DNA of 15,240 bases from Oscillospiraceae bacterium. Lineage in GTDB: Bacteria; Bacillota; Clostridia; Oscillospirales; Ruminococcaceae. The notes under the pieces were generated by a model. That model had not been told where the DNA came from, did not search any database, and saw nothing but the letters and a program-made list of their open reading frames with translations. Location of the stretch: contig JAHZBJ010000032.1 in NCBI GenBank assembly GCA_019423445.1, forward strand, positions 4,508 through 19,747. Reading direction: 5' to 3'. The position numbers and the translations under genes were made by a program. Shown here one piece after another: positions 1 through 6,774 of the stretch. Numbering within the stretch: position 1 is the stretch's first letter; each line of letters begins with the position of its first letter.

Positions 1-651
1 AATGGAAGTGGAAAGGTCGTCGCTGACATCGATATAGTTCACATTGGTGAGACCGGACGTCTCAATGGACTCCATGACATAATTCAGGGTGGTCATCACC
101 CGGACCCCCTCCAGCTCCTGATCGGTAGCCTCCCGGTGGTCCTTCCTTCTGGTGTTGGTCACCACCTCCGGCAGCTCCTCCGGATAGGCCCCCTGCTGGT
201 ACCAGGAAAAGTTGGTGCCCAGCACCAGGGGCAGTTCTTCCTGGCTCATCCCGGCGCATTGTTCAATGATTCTCCCCCCGGTGCTCAACAGGGAGTAGCT
301 GGTTTCGGAATTCACCACCACCAGGGCTGGCACCGATTCCACCAGCCGGATCTCCATGGTGGTAGGCAGCACCGGCACCACTTCCACCTCTTCCAGGTAG
401 GAAAAAACTCCCTTGATCTGTTCCGCAGTGCGGGCCCGGTCCACAGTAAAAACATTCTGCTCCAGCTGGATGCCCGAAGCGCTGATAATCTCCTCGGCAG
501 TGTAGCGCTGGTTCCCCACCACTACGATCTCCTGGGTACGGAAAAACATGGCAAGACAAAGCACAGCCGCTACTGTGAGGACAACGGCCAAAAAGGCCAT
601 ATATCCCAGCCAGCGTCTGCGCTTGCGCCGTTTGATCCGTCCCTTCTCCAT
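1..651 (-). CDS. ftsQ: Cell division protein FtsQ/DivIB (partial, 3' end outside window)
   Basis: Bitopic divisome protein that, with FtsL and FtsB/DivIC, links early division proteins to septal wall synthesis. The frame is open for 217 codons from the ATG at 651 to the window edge, so the C-terminus is missing. The N-terminus fits the family: a strongly basic cytoplasmic tail (KRRKRRR near residues 8-14), one membrane segment at about 17-38, then a POTRA-like domain starting with E-I-V-V-V-G-N-Q-R-Y and continuing to about residue 110. The start is supported by GAGGAAG about 6 nt upstream. It lies 13 bp after the murA stop and is surely cotranscribed with it. Identification rests on topology, the POTRA opening and its place after murG-murA; FtsQ sequences diverge strongly. 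DivIB is the Gram-positive name for the same protein. Confidence 0.88.
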   Translation of the reverse strand, partial: MEKGRIKRRKRRRWLGYMAFLAVVLTVAAVLCLAMFFRTQEIVVVGNQRYTAEEIISASGIQLEQNVFTVDRARTAEQIKGVFSYLEEVEVVPVLPTTMEIRLVESVPALVVVNSETSYSLLSTGGRIIEQCAGMSQEELPLVLGTNFSWYQQGAYPEELPEVVTNTRRKDHREATDQELEGVRVMTTLNYVMESIETSGLTNVNYIDVSDDLSTSI

Positions 652-664
652 TCTACTTCCTCGC

Positions 665-1918
665 TCATCCGTTTCTTTTGATATCCGCTCCCAGCCGTAC
701 CAGATTCCCCTCAAAGTCGTCGTAGCCCCGGTCGATGTGGCTGAGTCCCGTAACCACGCTTTCCCCTTCCGCCGCCAGGGCCCCCAGAACCACCGCCGCC
801 CCTCCACGAAGGTCGGTGCAGGCCAGGGCGGCACCTTCCAGGCGCTCCACACCGCTCACCACGGCCACCCGGCCTTCGGTGACGATATTGGCTCCCAGGC
901 GCCGCAGTTCCGGTACGTGGCGGTAGCGGCTCTCAAAGATGTTTTCCACAAAAACGGTGGTGCCTCGGGCAACGGTTGCCGCCGCCATCATCACCGACTG
1001 CATGTCGGTGGGGAAACCGGGGTACGGCATGGTTTTGATGGTTCCCATCTCCCGGAGTCTGGGAGGCGCGGTGAGCCGCACCCAGTCCGGCCCTGCCGCT
1101 ACCCGGCACCCCGCCCCGGCCAATACCGAGGAGCAGGAGGAAAGGTGGCCCGGGTTCACCCGCTGCACCAGAATATCCCCGCCGGTCATGGCGGCGGCGC
1201 AGAGATAGGTCCCGGCGGCGATGCGGTCCGGAATGACATGGTGCTCCGTCCCGCTCAGCTTCTCCACCCCCTGGACCGTAATAGTGCCGTCCAGGTCCAT
1301 GGCGATCTGGGCCCCGCAGCCCCGAAGAAAATCTATGAGATCCTGAATCTCAGGCTCCCGGGCAGCGCCGGTAATCACCGTCTCCCCCTTCGCCGTGGAA
1401 GCGGCGATAATGGTGTTTTCGGTGGCCCCGACACTGGGGAATGAAAGGTTGATCTTGGCCCCCCGAAGGCCTTCCTTGGCGTTGCAGAAGAGCCTGCCCC
1501 CCGCCTCGGTGATTCTGACCCCCAGGCAGCGCAGAGCCGACAGGTGCAGGTCGATGGGACGTGCCCCCAACTCGCATCCTCCCGGCAGGGTAAGTTCAGC
1601 GCAGCCGTGACGGGCAACGATCCCCCCCAGAAAAACAATGGAGGAGCGCATGGCGCTCATCAGGGAATCAGGGATACGGCAGTCGCCCCCCTCGGTGCGG
1701 GCAGTAACTACAGCGTCCCCCTGGCGCTTGGCATGGCACCCCAGATGCTCCAGAATCTCCATGGCAACATCGATGTCAGTGAGGCGGGGGCAATTGCGGA
1801 TCACCGAATCCCCGCATACCGACGCCGCCGCCAGAATGGGGAGGGCTGCGTTTTTGGCGCCGTGGATATCCAGCGTTCCTCCCAGCCGGTTCCCGCCATG
1901 GATTATGTAAACAGACAT
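665..1918 (-). CDS. murA: UDP-N-acetylglucosamine 1-carboxyvinyltransferase MurA
   Basis: Cytoplasmic enzyme of the first committed step of peptidoglycan synthesis: transfer of enolpyruvate from PEP to UDP-GlcNAc. It is the target of fosfomycin. I chose the ATG at 1918 over the in-frame GTG at 1924. It gives 417 aa and places the key residues at the E. coli numbers: Lys22-Asn23 in G-A-K-N-A, and the PEP-binding Cys115 in L-P-G-G-C-E-L-G-A-R-P. An AGGGAG/GCAGG Shine-Dalgarno lies 7-11 nt upstream. The later motif P-G-F-P-T-D-M-Q carries the conserved catalytic Asp. Cys115 is kept, so fosfomycin sensitivity at the target is expected (inference). The gene follows murG after an unusually long 89-bp gap with a hairpin and is 13 bp before ftsQ. 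Clostridia often have two murA paralogues; which one this is cannot be told here. Confidence 0.97.
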   Translation of the reverse strand: MSVYIIHGGNRLGGTLDIHGAKNAALPILAAASVCGDSVIRNCPRLTDIDVAMEILEHLGCHAKRQGDAVVTARTEGGDCRIPDSLMSAMRSSIVFLGGIVARHGCAELTLPGGCELGARPIDLHLSALRCLGVRITEAGGRLFCNAKEGLRGAKINLSFPSVGATENTIIAASTAKGETVITGAAREPEIQDLIDFLRGCGAQIAMDLDGTITVQGVEKLSGTEHHVIPDRIAAGTYLCAAAMTGGDILVQRVNPGHLSSCSSVLAGAGCRVAAGPDWVRLTAPPRLREMGTIKTMPYPGFPTDMQSVMMAAATVARGTTVFVENIFESRYRHVPELRRLGANIVTEGRVAVVSGVERLEGAALACTDLRGGAAVVLGALAAEGESVVTGLSHIDRGYDDFEGNLVRLGADIKRNG

Positions 1919-1947
1919 AAACACACCTGCTCCCTCGTGGGGTACTC

Positions 1948-1963
1948 GGCGGCAAAAGCCGCC
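1948..1963 (-). other. GC-rich hairpin in the murG-murA spacer
   Basis: A perfect 6-bp inverted repeat (GGCGGC/GCCGCC) with a 4-nt loop (AAAA on the plus strand, TTTT on the minus) sits in the middle of the 89-bp gap between the murG stop and the murA ATG. No T-run follows on either strand, so it is not a canonical intrinsic terminator. In the operon mRNA it would be a very stable stem about 30 nt upstream of the murA start codon, possibly an mRNA processing or stability element. Function is inference. Confidence 0.5.
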
Positions 1964-2007
1964 TGCAGATGTATCCTATGCCCTGGGGAAAAGAAGGGTT
2001 CCTTTCC

Positions 2008-3132
2008 TCACACCAGAGAAACGATCTCCTCCACAATCTGCTCCACCGCATGGGGGGCCGCCATCTTTCGGGCGTTCTCCCCCAGCCGGGCCAGGCGCTG
2101 GGGATCTCCCGCCAGCTCCTTCACCAGTTTCACCAGGGTCTCCCCTGTCAGGTCCTTCTCCTCCAACACCACTGCCGCGTCAGCATTTTGAAGCACCATG
2201 GCGTTGTGGTACTGATGATTCTCCGCCACGTTGGGGGAGGGGATCAAAATAGATGCTCTCCCGGCCGCCTGGAGTTCGCTGAGGGTGCTGGCCCCCGCCC
2301 GGCAGATCACCAGGTCCGCCGCCGCCAGACAATCGGGCATATCGTCTATGTACTCCCGGATATCCAGGTTGGGGTTGTCCTTCCAAGCCACCCGCCGCTC
2401 CTCCAGCAGCCTGGGCAGCAGCTCCACCCCATAGCGCCCAGTGGCGTGGATATGGTGGATCTTGCCTTCCCGGGTATGCCAGGCCATGACGTCCGCCACC
2501 GCCTCGTTGACCCGCTGGGCCCCCAGACTCCCTCCAAAGGAGAGGATGCACACCTGGTCATCGGGGATGTGGTACTTGGCTCTGGCCTGTTCCCGGTGAG
2601 CGGTGAAGATCTCCGGGCGGACCGGATTCCCCGTCACCACGCACCGCTCCCAGCACTCTTTGGGGAGGTGCTCCCGGGCCTTCTCCACCGCCAGGAGGAT
2701 CTTATCCACCTTGCGGGAAAGAAGCTTGGTGGTGACCCCCGGGAAGGCGTTTTGCTCGTGGGTAGCAGTGGGGATGTTCATCTGGGCGGCCTTGAGAAGG
2801 ATGGGCCCGCTGACATAGCCGCCGGTGCCCACCACCAGGTCCGGATCAAAGGCCCGGATCACCCGGCGGGCCCGGCTGCCGGCAGTAGCCAGCAGCCCCA
2901 CCGATTTGATGTTTCGATAGATGTTATAGGGGGTCAGCCTTCGCTGGATCCCCATGGCCCGGAAGGGGACGAACTCAAAACCGGCCGCCGGGACCAGCCG
3001 GGCTTCCATGCCGTCAGGATTGCCGGCGAAACGGATCTCCACACCCGGGTAGCGGCTGCGGAGAGCAGCGGCGATGGACAGGGCCGGGTTGATGTGTCCC
3101 GCCGTGCCGCCGCAGGCGAACAGTACCTTCAT
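2008..3132 (-). CDS. murG: UDP-GlcNAc: lipid I GlcNAc transferase MurG
   Basis: Peripheral GT-B glycosyltransferase on the inner face of the membrane. It adds GlcNAc to undecaprenyl-PP-MurNAc-pentapeptide (lipid I) to make lipid II. The 374-aa product opens with M-K-V-L-F-A-C-G-G-T-A-G-H-I-N-P-A, the glycine-rich loop of the acceptor domain. The donor-domain signature is C-R-A-G-A-S-T-L-S-E-L, followed by P-x-P-x-x-x-x-N-H-Q-x-x-N-A. The ATG at 3132 is preferred over TTG 3138, because the AAAAGGAG inside the ftsW 3' end is 9 nt from the ATG and only 3 nt from the TTG. It begins 6 bp after the ftsW stop, so translational coupling is likely. No truncation or lost motif is visible. Confidence 0.97.
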   Translation of the reverse strand: MKVLFACGGTAGHINPALSIAAALRSRYPGVEIRFAGNPDGMEARLVPAAGFEFVPFRAMGIQRRLTPYNIYRNIKSVGLLATAGSRARRVIRAFDPDLVVGTGGYVSGPILLKAAQMNIPTATHEQNAFPGVTTKLLSRKVDKILLAVEKAREHLPKECWERCVVTGNPVRPEIFTAHREQARAKYHIPDDQVCILSFGGSLGAQRVNEAVADVMAWHTREGKIHHIHATGRYGVELLPRLLEERRVAWKDNPNLDIREYIDDMPDCLAAADLVICRAGASTLSELQAAGRASILIPSPNVAENHQYHNAMVLQNADAAVVLEEKDLTGETLVKLVKELAGDPQRLARLGENARKMAAPHAVEQIVEEIVSLV

Positions 3133-3138
3133 TGTCAA

Positions 3139-4287
3139 CTACTCCTTTTCCAGAGCTGTCTGCCGGGAGATGGAGAGGATGATCCCCATCTGGGCCAGCA
3201 GCATCAGGAGGGCCGACCCTCCATAGGAGAAAAACGGCAAACTGATGCCGGTATTGGGAATGGTATTGGTGACAACGGCGATGTTCAGCACCGCCTGGAT
3301 CCCCACCTGGGCGGTGAGGCCGGTGGCCATAAGCATCCCGAAGCGGTCCCGGGCTTTGACAGCGATCATAAAGCCCCGGCAGATCAGCAGGGCAAAGAGG
3401 ACGATTACCAGCACCGCCCCGATAAAGCCCAGCTCCTCGCAGACGATGGCGAAAACGAAGTCGTTCTGGGGCTCCGGAAGGAACAGGTATTTTTGCCGGG
3501 AATTGCCGATTCCCGCCCCCATCAGGCCCCCGGAACCGATGGCATACAGGGACTGAATGGTCTGGAAACCGGAGTTCTGAGGGTCGATAAAGGGGTCCAG
3601 CCACACATTGATCCGGTACATGGCACGCTCCTGGATGGAGGGGATCAGCATAGCCAATCCCGCCAGGGCAACGCCCCCTACGCCTCCCACGGCGAACCAT
3701 TTGAGGCTGGCGCCTCCCACAAAGATCAGCACCACCCCCAGGGCCACCATCATAATGGTGGCGGAAAGGTGGGGCTCTAAGATGATGAGGCCGGCAAAAA
3801 TCATCAGAATAACGCCATAGGGAAGGATACCATACCGGAAGGTTTTCATTTTGTCGTAATTGAGGGAAATCATGTGGGAAAAAAGGAGCACCACGGTGAA
3901 TTTTGCGATCTCTGAAGGCTGGAACTGCTGCCCCAGGATAAAGATCCAGCGATGGGCGTCGTTGACGGTGGGCATGAAATACACCGCCACCAGCAGCACC
4001 ACCGAAACGGCAAAGGCCAGCCAGGCGAATTTGTGCCACACGTGGTAATCCCAGGCGGAGAAAAACGCCATAGCAGCAAGGCCCATAGCTGCCCAGACCA
4101 ACTGCCGGGTGATGTAGTGGAAACTGTTGCCTTCGTAGTAATAGGCGTCGGCATAGCTGGCGGAGAACATCATCACCAGGCCGAACACCAGCAGGATCAG
4201 CACCAGTACCAGGAAGGTCAGGTCCACATTCCCCTTGGGCCGTTTGATGGGGGTTTTCCGGGCAAATTCATTGGCTATGGGTATCAT
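3139..4287 (-). CDS. ftsW: SEDS-family peptidoglycan glycosyltransferase, FtsW/SpoVE type
   Basis: Polytopic SEDS protein that polymerises lipid II into glycan strands, working with the class B PBP encoded upstream. The 382-aa product has about ten hydrophobic segments. Family motifs visible: R-W-I at 113-115 and Q-P-S-E-I-A-K at 123-129, W-L-D-P at 229-232, the conserved P-E-P-Q-N-D-F at 271-277 whose Asp276 aligns with the Asp needed for polymerase activity in RodA/FtsW, and P-F-F-S-Y-G-G-S at 351-358. It lies 13 bp after mraY, where murD usually comes first, and 6 bp before murG. The start is odd: an AAGGAG directly abuts the ATG (see the separate ribosome-binding entry). In spore-forming Clostridia this position may hold SpoVE, the sporulation paralogue of FtsW; sequence alone does not separate the two. 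Confidence 0.93.
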   Translation of the reverse strand: MIPIANEFARKTPIKRPKGNVDLTFLVLVLILLVFGLVMMFSASYADAYYYEGNSFHYITRQLVWAAMGLAAMAFFSAWDYHVWHKFAWLAFAVSVVLLVAVYFMPTVNDAHRWIFILGQQFQPSEIAKFTVVLLFSHMISLNYDKMKTFRYGILPYGVILMIFAGLIILEPHLSATIMMVALGVVLIFVGGASLKWFAVGGVGGVALAGLAMLIPSIQERAMYRINVWLDPFIDPQNSGFQTIQSLYAIGSGGLMGAGIGNSRQKYLFLPEPQNDFVFAIVCEELGFIGAVLVIVLFALLICRGFMIAVKARDRFGMLMATGLTAQVGIQAVLNIAVVTNTIPNTGISLPFFSYGGSALLMLLAQMGIILSISRQTALEKE

Positions 4288-4293
4288 CTCCTT
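4283..4293 (-). promoter_or_regulatory. Shine-Dalgarno fused to the ftsW start codon
   Basis: On the minus strand the 11 bases AAGGAGATGAT match 10 of 11 positions of the full anti-SD complement AAGGAGGTGAT, and the annotated ATG (4287-4285) lies inside this match with no spacer after GGAG. No other ATG, GTG or TTG is available in frame upstream before the stop at 4308-4306. Downstream, codon 4 is ATA, at a normal 9-nt spacing, and the next conventional in-frame start is GTG at codon 21. The real start is therefore uncertain. Confidence 0.5.
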
Positions 4294-4300
4294 TTTGGGA

Positions 4301-5314
4301 TCACATCACCAGGTCGGCCCAGATGGCCAGGGCGGAACCCGCCGCGGTGACGATGGAAAATGCCACTACGATCTGCACCTCGGTGTAGCCGCACATCTCA
4401 AAGTGATGGTGGATGGGGCTCATCTTAAAGATGCGTTTTCCGTGGGTGATCTTGAAATAGGTCATCTGGATCACCACCGAAGCCATCTCCACCACATAGA
4501 TAATGCCAATGAGGAGGATGAAGAGGGGCAGTCCGGTGCCGAAACAGAGAGCAATGATGAGGCCGCTGAGGAAAAGGGAACCGGTATCCCCCATAAACAC
4601 CTTGGCGGGATAGAAGTTCCAGACCAGAAAGCCAAGGCATCCCCCCGCCATGGCGGCGGCCATGATCCCCATCTCCCACTGGCCCAGAATGGAGGTGAGG
4701 ATCATATAGGCAATAGCCACCACAAAGGTGACAGAGGAGAGGAGCCCATCCAGGCCGTCGGTAAAGTTCACCGCATTGGAAAGGGCGAGGATGGCAAAAA
4801 GGGCAAAGGGGTAATAGAGGAACCCGATATCCAGAGAGCCAATAAACGGCACCACCAGCAGGGTGCTGCGGTTGCCGCTTATGTAGAGAAGGAGCAGATA
4901 GGTGACCCCGAACATGGTCTGAAGGAGAAGCTTTTGGTTGGGGGTAAGCCCTTCGTTCTGCTTCCGGACAATCTTCAGATAATCGTCGGCGAACCCGATG
5001 ATGCCGAAGGCCAGAGCCAGCATCAGGCCGTAAAAGAGCCTTGCCTTAATCATGGCGCTGTCGGGGCGGTTGGAAAGCTCCGTCCCAACCTCCATCAGCA
5101 GGTAACTTGCCACCACCGCGATGACAATGCCGAAGATAAACATGATCCCCCCCATGGTGGGGGTTCCCTGCTTGTTCTTGTGCCACTTGGGGCCGATATC
5201 CAGGATAGTCTGGCCGAACTTCAGCTTGTGGAGGATGGGCAGCAGCCACATCCCGGAAAGAGAGGTAATGGCAAAGGCCACAACCACCGCCATGATGATC
5301 CATAATCTGTCCAT
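4301..5314 (-). CDS. mraY: Phospho-N-acetylmuramoyl-pentapeptide transferase MraY
   Basis: Integral membrane enzyme that moves phospho-MurNAc-pentapeptide from UDP to undecaprenyl phosphate, giving lipid I. The 337-aa product has about ten membrane segments and all family signatures: F-A-D-D-Y at 108-112 (the two catalytic-region aspartates), N-F-T-D-G-L-D-G-L at 183-191, M-G-D-T-G-S-L at 241-247 and P-I-H-H-H-F-E at 300-306. I chose ATG 5314 rather than TTG 5326: it gives the usual short N-terminus before the first helix, although the upstream Shine-Dalgarno is weak (GGGGAT/GGATG). The gene follows murF after a 66-bp gap with a GC hairpin that could affect access to this weak site (inference). 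It ends 13 bp before ftsW. Confidence 0.97.
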   Translation of the reverse strand: MDRLWIIMAVVVAFAITSLSGMWLLPILHKLKFGQTILDIGPKWHKNKQGTPTMGGIMFIFGIVIAVVASYLLMEVGTELSNRPDSAMIKARLFYGLMLALAFGIIGFADDYLKIVRKQNEGLTPNQKLLLQTMFGVTYLLLLYISGNRSTLLVVPFIGSLDIGFLYYPFALFAILALSNAVNFTDGLDGLLSSVTFVVAIAYMILTSILGQWEMGIMAAAMAGGCLGFLVWNFYPAKVFMGDTGSLFLSGLIIALCFGTGLPLFILLIGIIYVVEMASVVIQMTYFKITHGKRIFKMSPIHHHFEMCGYTEVQIVVAFSIVTAAGSALAIWADLVM

Positions 5315-5329
5315 GTCAACATCCAATCC

Positions 5330-5353
5330 CCGGCGGATACCGCCGGATTTTTT
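5330..5353 (+). terminator. Hairpin with T-run, terminator-like in the antisense direction, between murF and mraY
   Basis: A perfect 7-bp inverted repeat (CCGGCGG 5330-5336, loop ATA, CCGCCGG 5340-5346) is followed on the plus strand by a T6 run at 5348-5353. That is the form of an intrinsic terminator for plus-strand transcription, yet no plus-strand gene lies nearby. Read on the minus strand, the operon direction, the A-run precedes the stem and no T-run follows, so the operon should not be stopped. In operon mRNA the stem lies 15 nt upstream of the mraY ATG. Confidence 0.5.
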
Positions 5354-5380
5354 ATGAGAGGAAACGGGCTCCGCCGGAGG

Positions 5381-6739
5381 TCATATGAGCTGGTAGAGGC
5401 CCTGAATGACCTCCTCCAGCTTCATTCCCCGGCTGGCTTTGAACCACACCAGGTCCCCTGCCCGCACCAGAGCGGCCAGCTCCCGGGTCAGATCCTCTTT
5501 CTCCGGGAAGAAGCGGGCTTCAGCCATCCCCGCCGCCTGGGCGCCCAGGACCGCCTCCCGGGAAAGCTCTCCCCAGGCCAGAAGAAGGTCCACGCCGCTG
5601 GCGGCGGCCTTCTCCCCCACCTCCCGGTGGCTGCGCAGGGCGATCTCCCCCAGCTCCAGCATATCCGACATGACGAAGATCCTCCGCCCTGTCACAGGGA
5701 AGCTCCGGACGGTGTCCAGGGCGGCGGCCATGGAGTCGGGGCTGGCATTGTAGCAGTCCTCCACCACGGTGACGCCGTGGTGATCCACCACCTTCTGACG
5801 CATCCCCGGGGGGGTGCACCCCTTCAGGGCCGCCACTGCCTCCCCCGGGGAAAGCCCCAGCTTCACCCCCACACCAAAAGCCGCCAGAGCGTCCAGCACC
5901 AGATGGGTTCCGGTGCCGGGGACAGAGGCGTCGTAGCTTTTCCCCTCCCAGCGGATGGAAAAAGCGGTGGAAAAAGGGGTGCCGCCCTTTATTGTACCAC
6001 AGATGGCGCAGTTTGGATTGTCGATTCCATAGAAAATAGTGTCAAGTCTGGGAATTTTTACCGTGCCGAGAAGGTCGTTGTCCCCGCAGAGGAAAAGAGG
6101 AGCGCCGTTGGGGAGGCATTCCGCCAGCTCCAGCTTGGCCTTCAGGATGTTCTCCCGGCTTCCCAGCAGCTCCATGTGGGAGACCCCGATGTTGGTAATG
6201 ACCCCCACCTGGGGCTGGGCTGCCTGGGCCAGGTCCTGAATCTCCCCGAAACCGCTCATTCCCATCTCCACCACGGCAGCCTGGGTGTCTTTCCCGATGG
6301 TGAGAAGGGTTTTGGGTGCGCCGATTTCGTTGTTCTGGTTCCCCTGGGTCTTGATGGTGCGGTATTTCGCGGAAAGCACCGCCGCGATCATGTCTTTGGT
6401 GGTGGTCTTTCCCACGCTGCCGGTGATTCCTACCACCCGCAGGTCAAACCTGGAGCGGTACCACGCCGAGAGGCGCAGCAGCGCCTCCAGGGTATCCCCC
6501 ACCATCATCACCCGGTCCCGGGGAAAATCGCCGCCGTGGTGGGCCAGGGCGCAGGCGGCCCCTTTTTCCAGGGCCTGGGCGATAAAATCGTGTCCGTCAA
6601 ACCTCTCCCCCTGAATGGCCACAAAAAGGCAGCCCGGCGTAACCTCACGGGAATCGGTGCAGAGAGACAGGACCTCCCCCTCGGTTTTGCAGGAGGTCCC
6701 AAGGGCCCCGGCAATCTCGCTGATCTTCAGTTTTTCCAT
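5381..6739 (-). CDS. murF: UDP-N-acetylmuramoyl-tripeptide--D-alanyl-D-alanine ligase MurF
   Basis: Cytoplasmic ATP-dependent Mur ligase that adds D-Ala-D-Ala to UDP-MurNAc-tripeptide, completing the pentapeptide. The 452-aa product has the three Mur-ligase domains. Motifs: V-T-P-G-x-L-F-V-A-I-x-G near 33-44, the ATP loop G-S-V-G-K-T-T-T at 107-114, N-I-G-V-S-H-M-E-L-L-G-S at 183-194, and D-C-Y-N-A-S-P-D-S-M at 328-337. Two in-frame ATGs compete, 6745 and 6739. I prefer 6739 because a GAGTGG lies 6 nt upstream, whereas it abuts 6745; the difference is two residues. It lies 35 bp after murE and 66 bp before mraY, the standard order. MurF is the usual name for this ligase even though murD and murC are not in this cluster. 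Confidence 0.97.
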   Translation of the reverse strand: MEKLKISEIAGALGTSCKTEGEVLSLCTDSREVTPGCLFVAIQGERFDGHDFIAQALEKGAACALAHHGGDFPRDRVMMVGDTLEALLRLSAWYRSRFDLRVVGITGSVGKTTTKDMIAAVLSAKYRTIKTQGNQNNEIGAPKTLLTIGKDTQAAVVEMGMSGFGEIQDLAQAAQPQVGVITNIGVSHMELLGSRENILKAKLELAECLPNGAPLFLCGDNDLLGTVKIPRLDTIFYGIDNPNCAICGTIKGGTPFSTAFSIRWEGKSYDASVPGTGTHLVLDALAAFGVGVKLGLSPGEAVAALKGCTPPGMRQKVVDHHGVTVVEDCYNASPDSMAAALDTVRSFPVTGRRIFVMSDMLELGEIALRSHREVGEKAAASGVDLLLAWGELSREAVLGAQAAGMAEARFFPEKEDLTRELAALVRAGDLVWFKASRGMKLEEVIQGLYQLI

Positions 6740-6774
6740 GGGCATCCACTCATTTCTTTTGATTCCGGCTCTTT

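Noticed and set aside
1969..3780. Long plus-strand open frame of about 600 codons opposite murG and ftsW
   Set aside because: It is antisense to two well-supported genes, its translation is rich in His, Pro and Gln with no recognisable motif, and it has no credible ribosome-binding site. GC-rich codon bias on the minus strand explains it. The same applies to other long plus-strand frames at 4235-5305, 5354-6832, 7985-9829 and 10887-12620.
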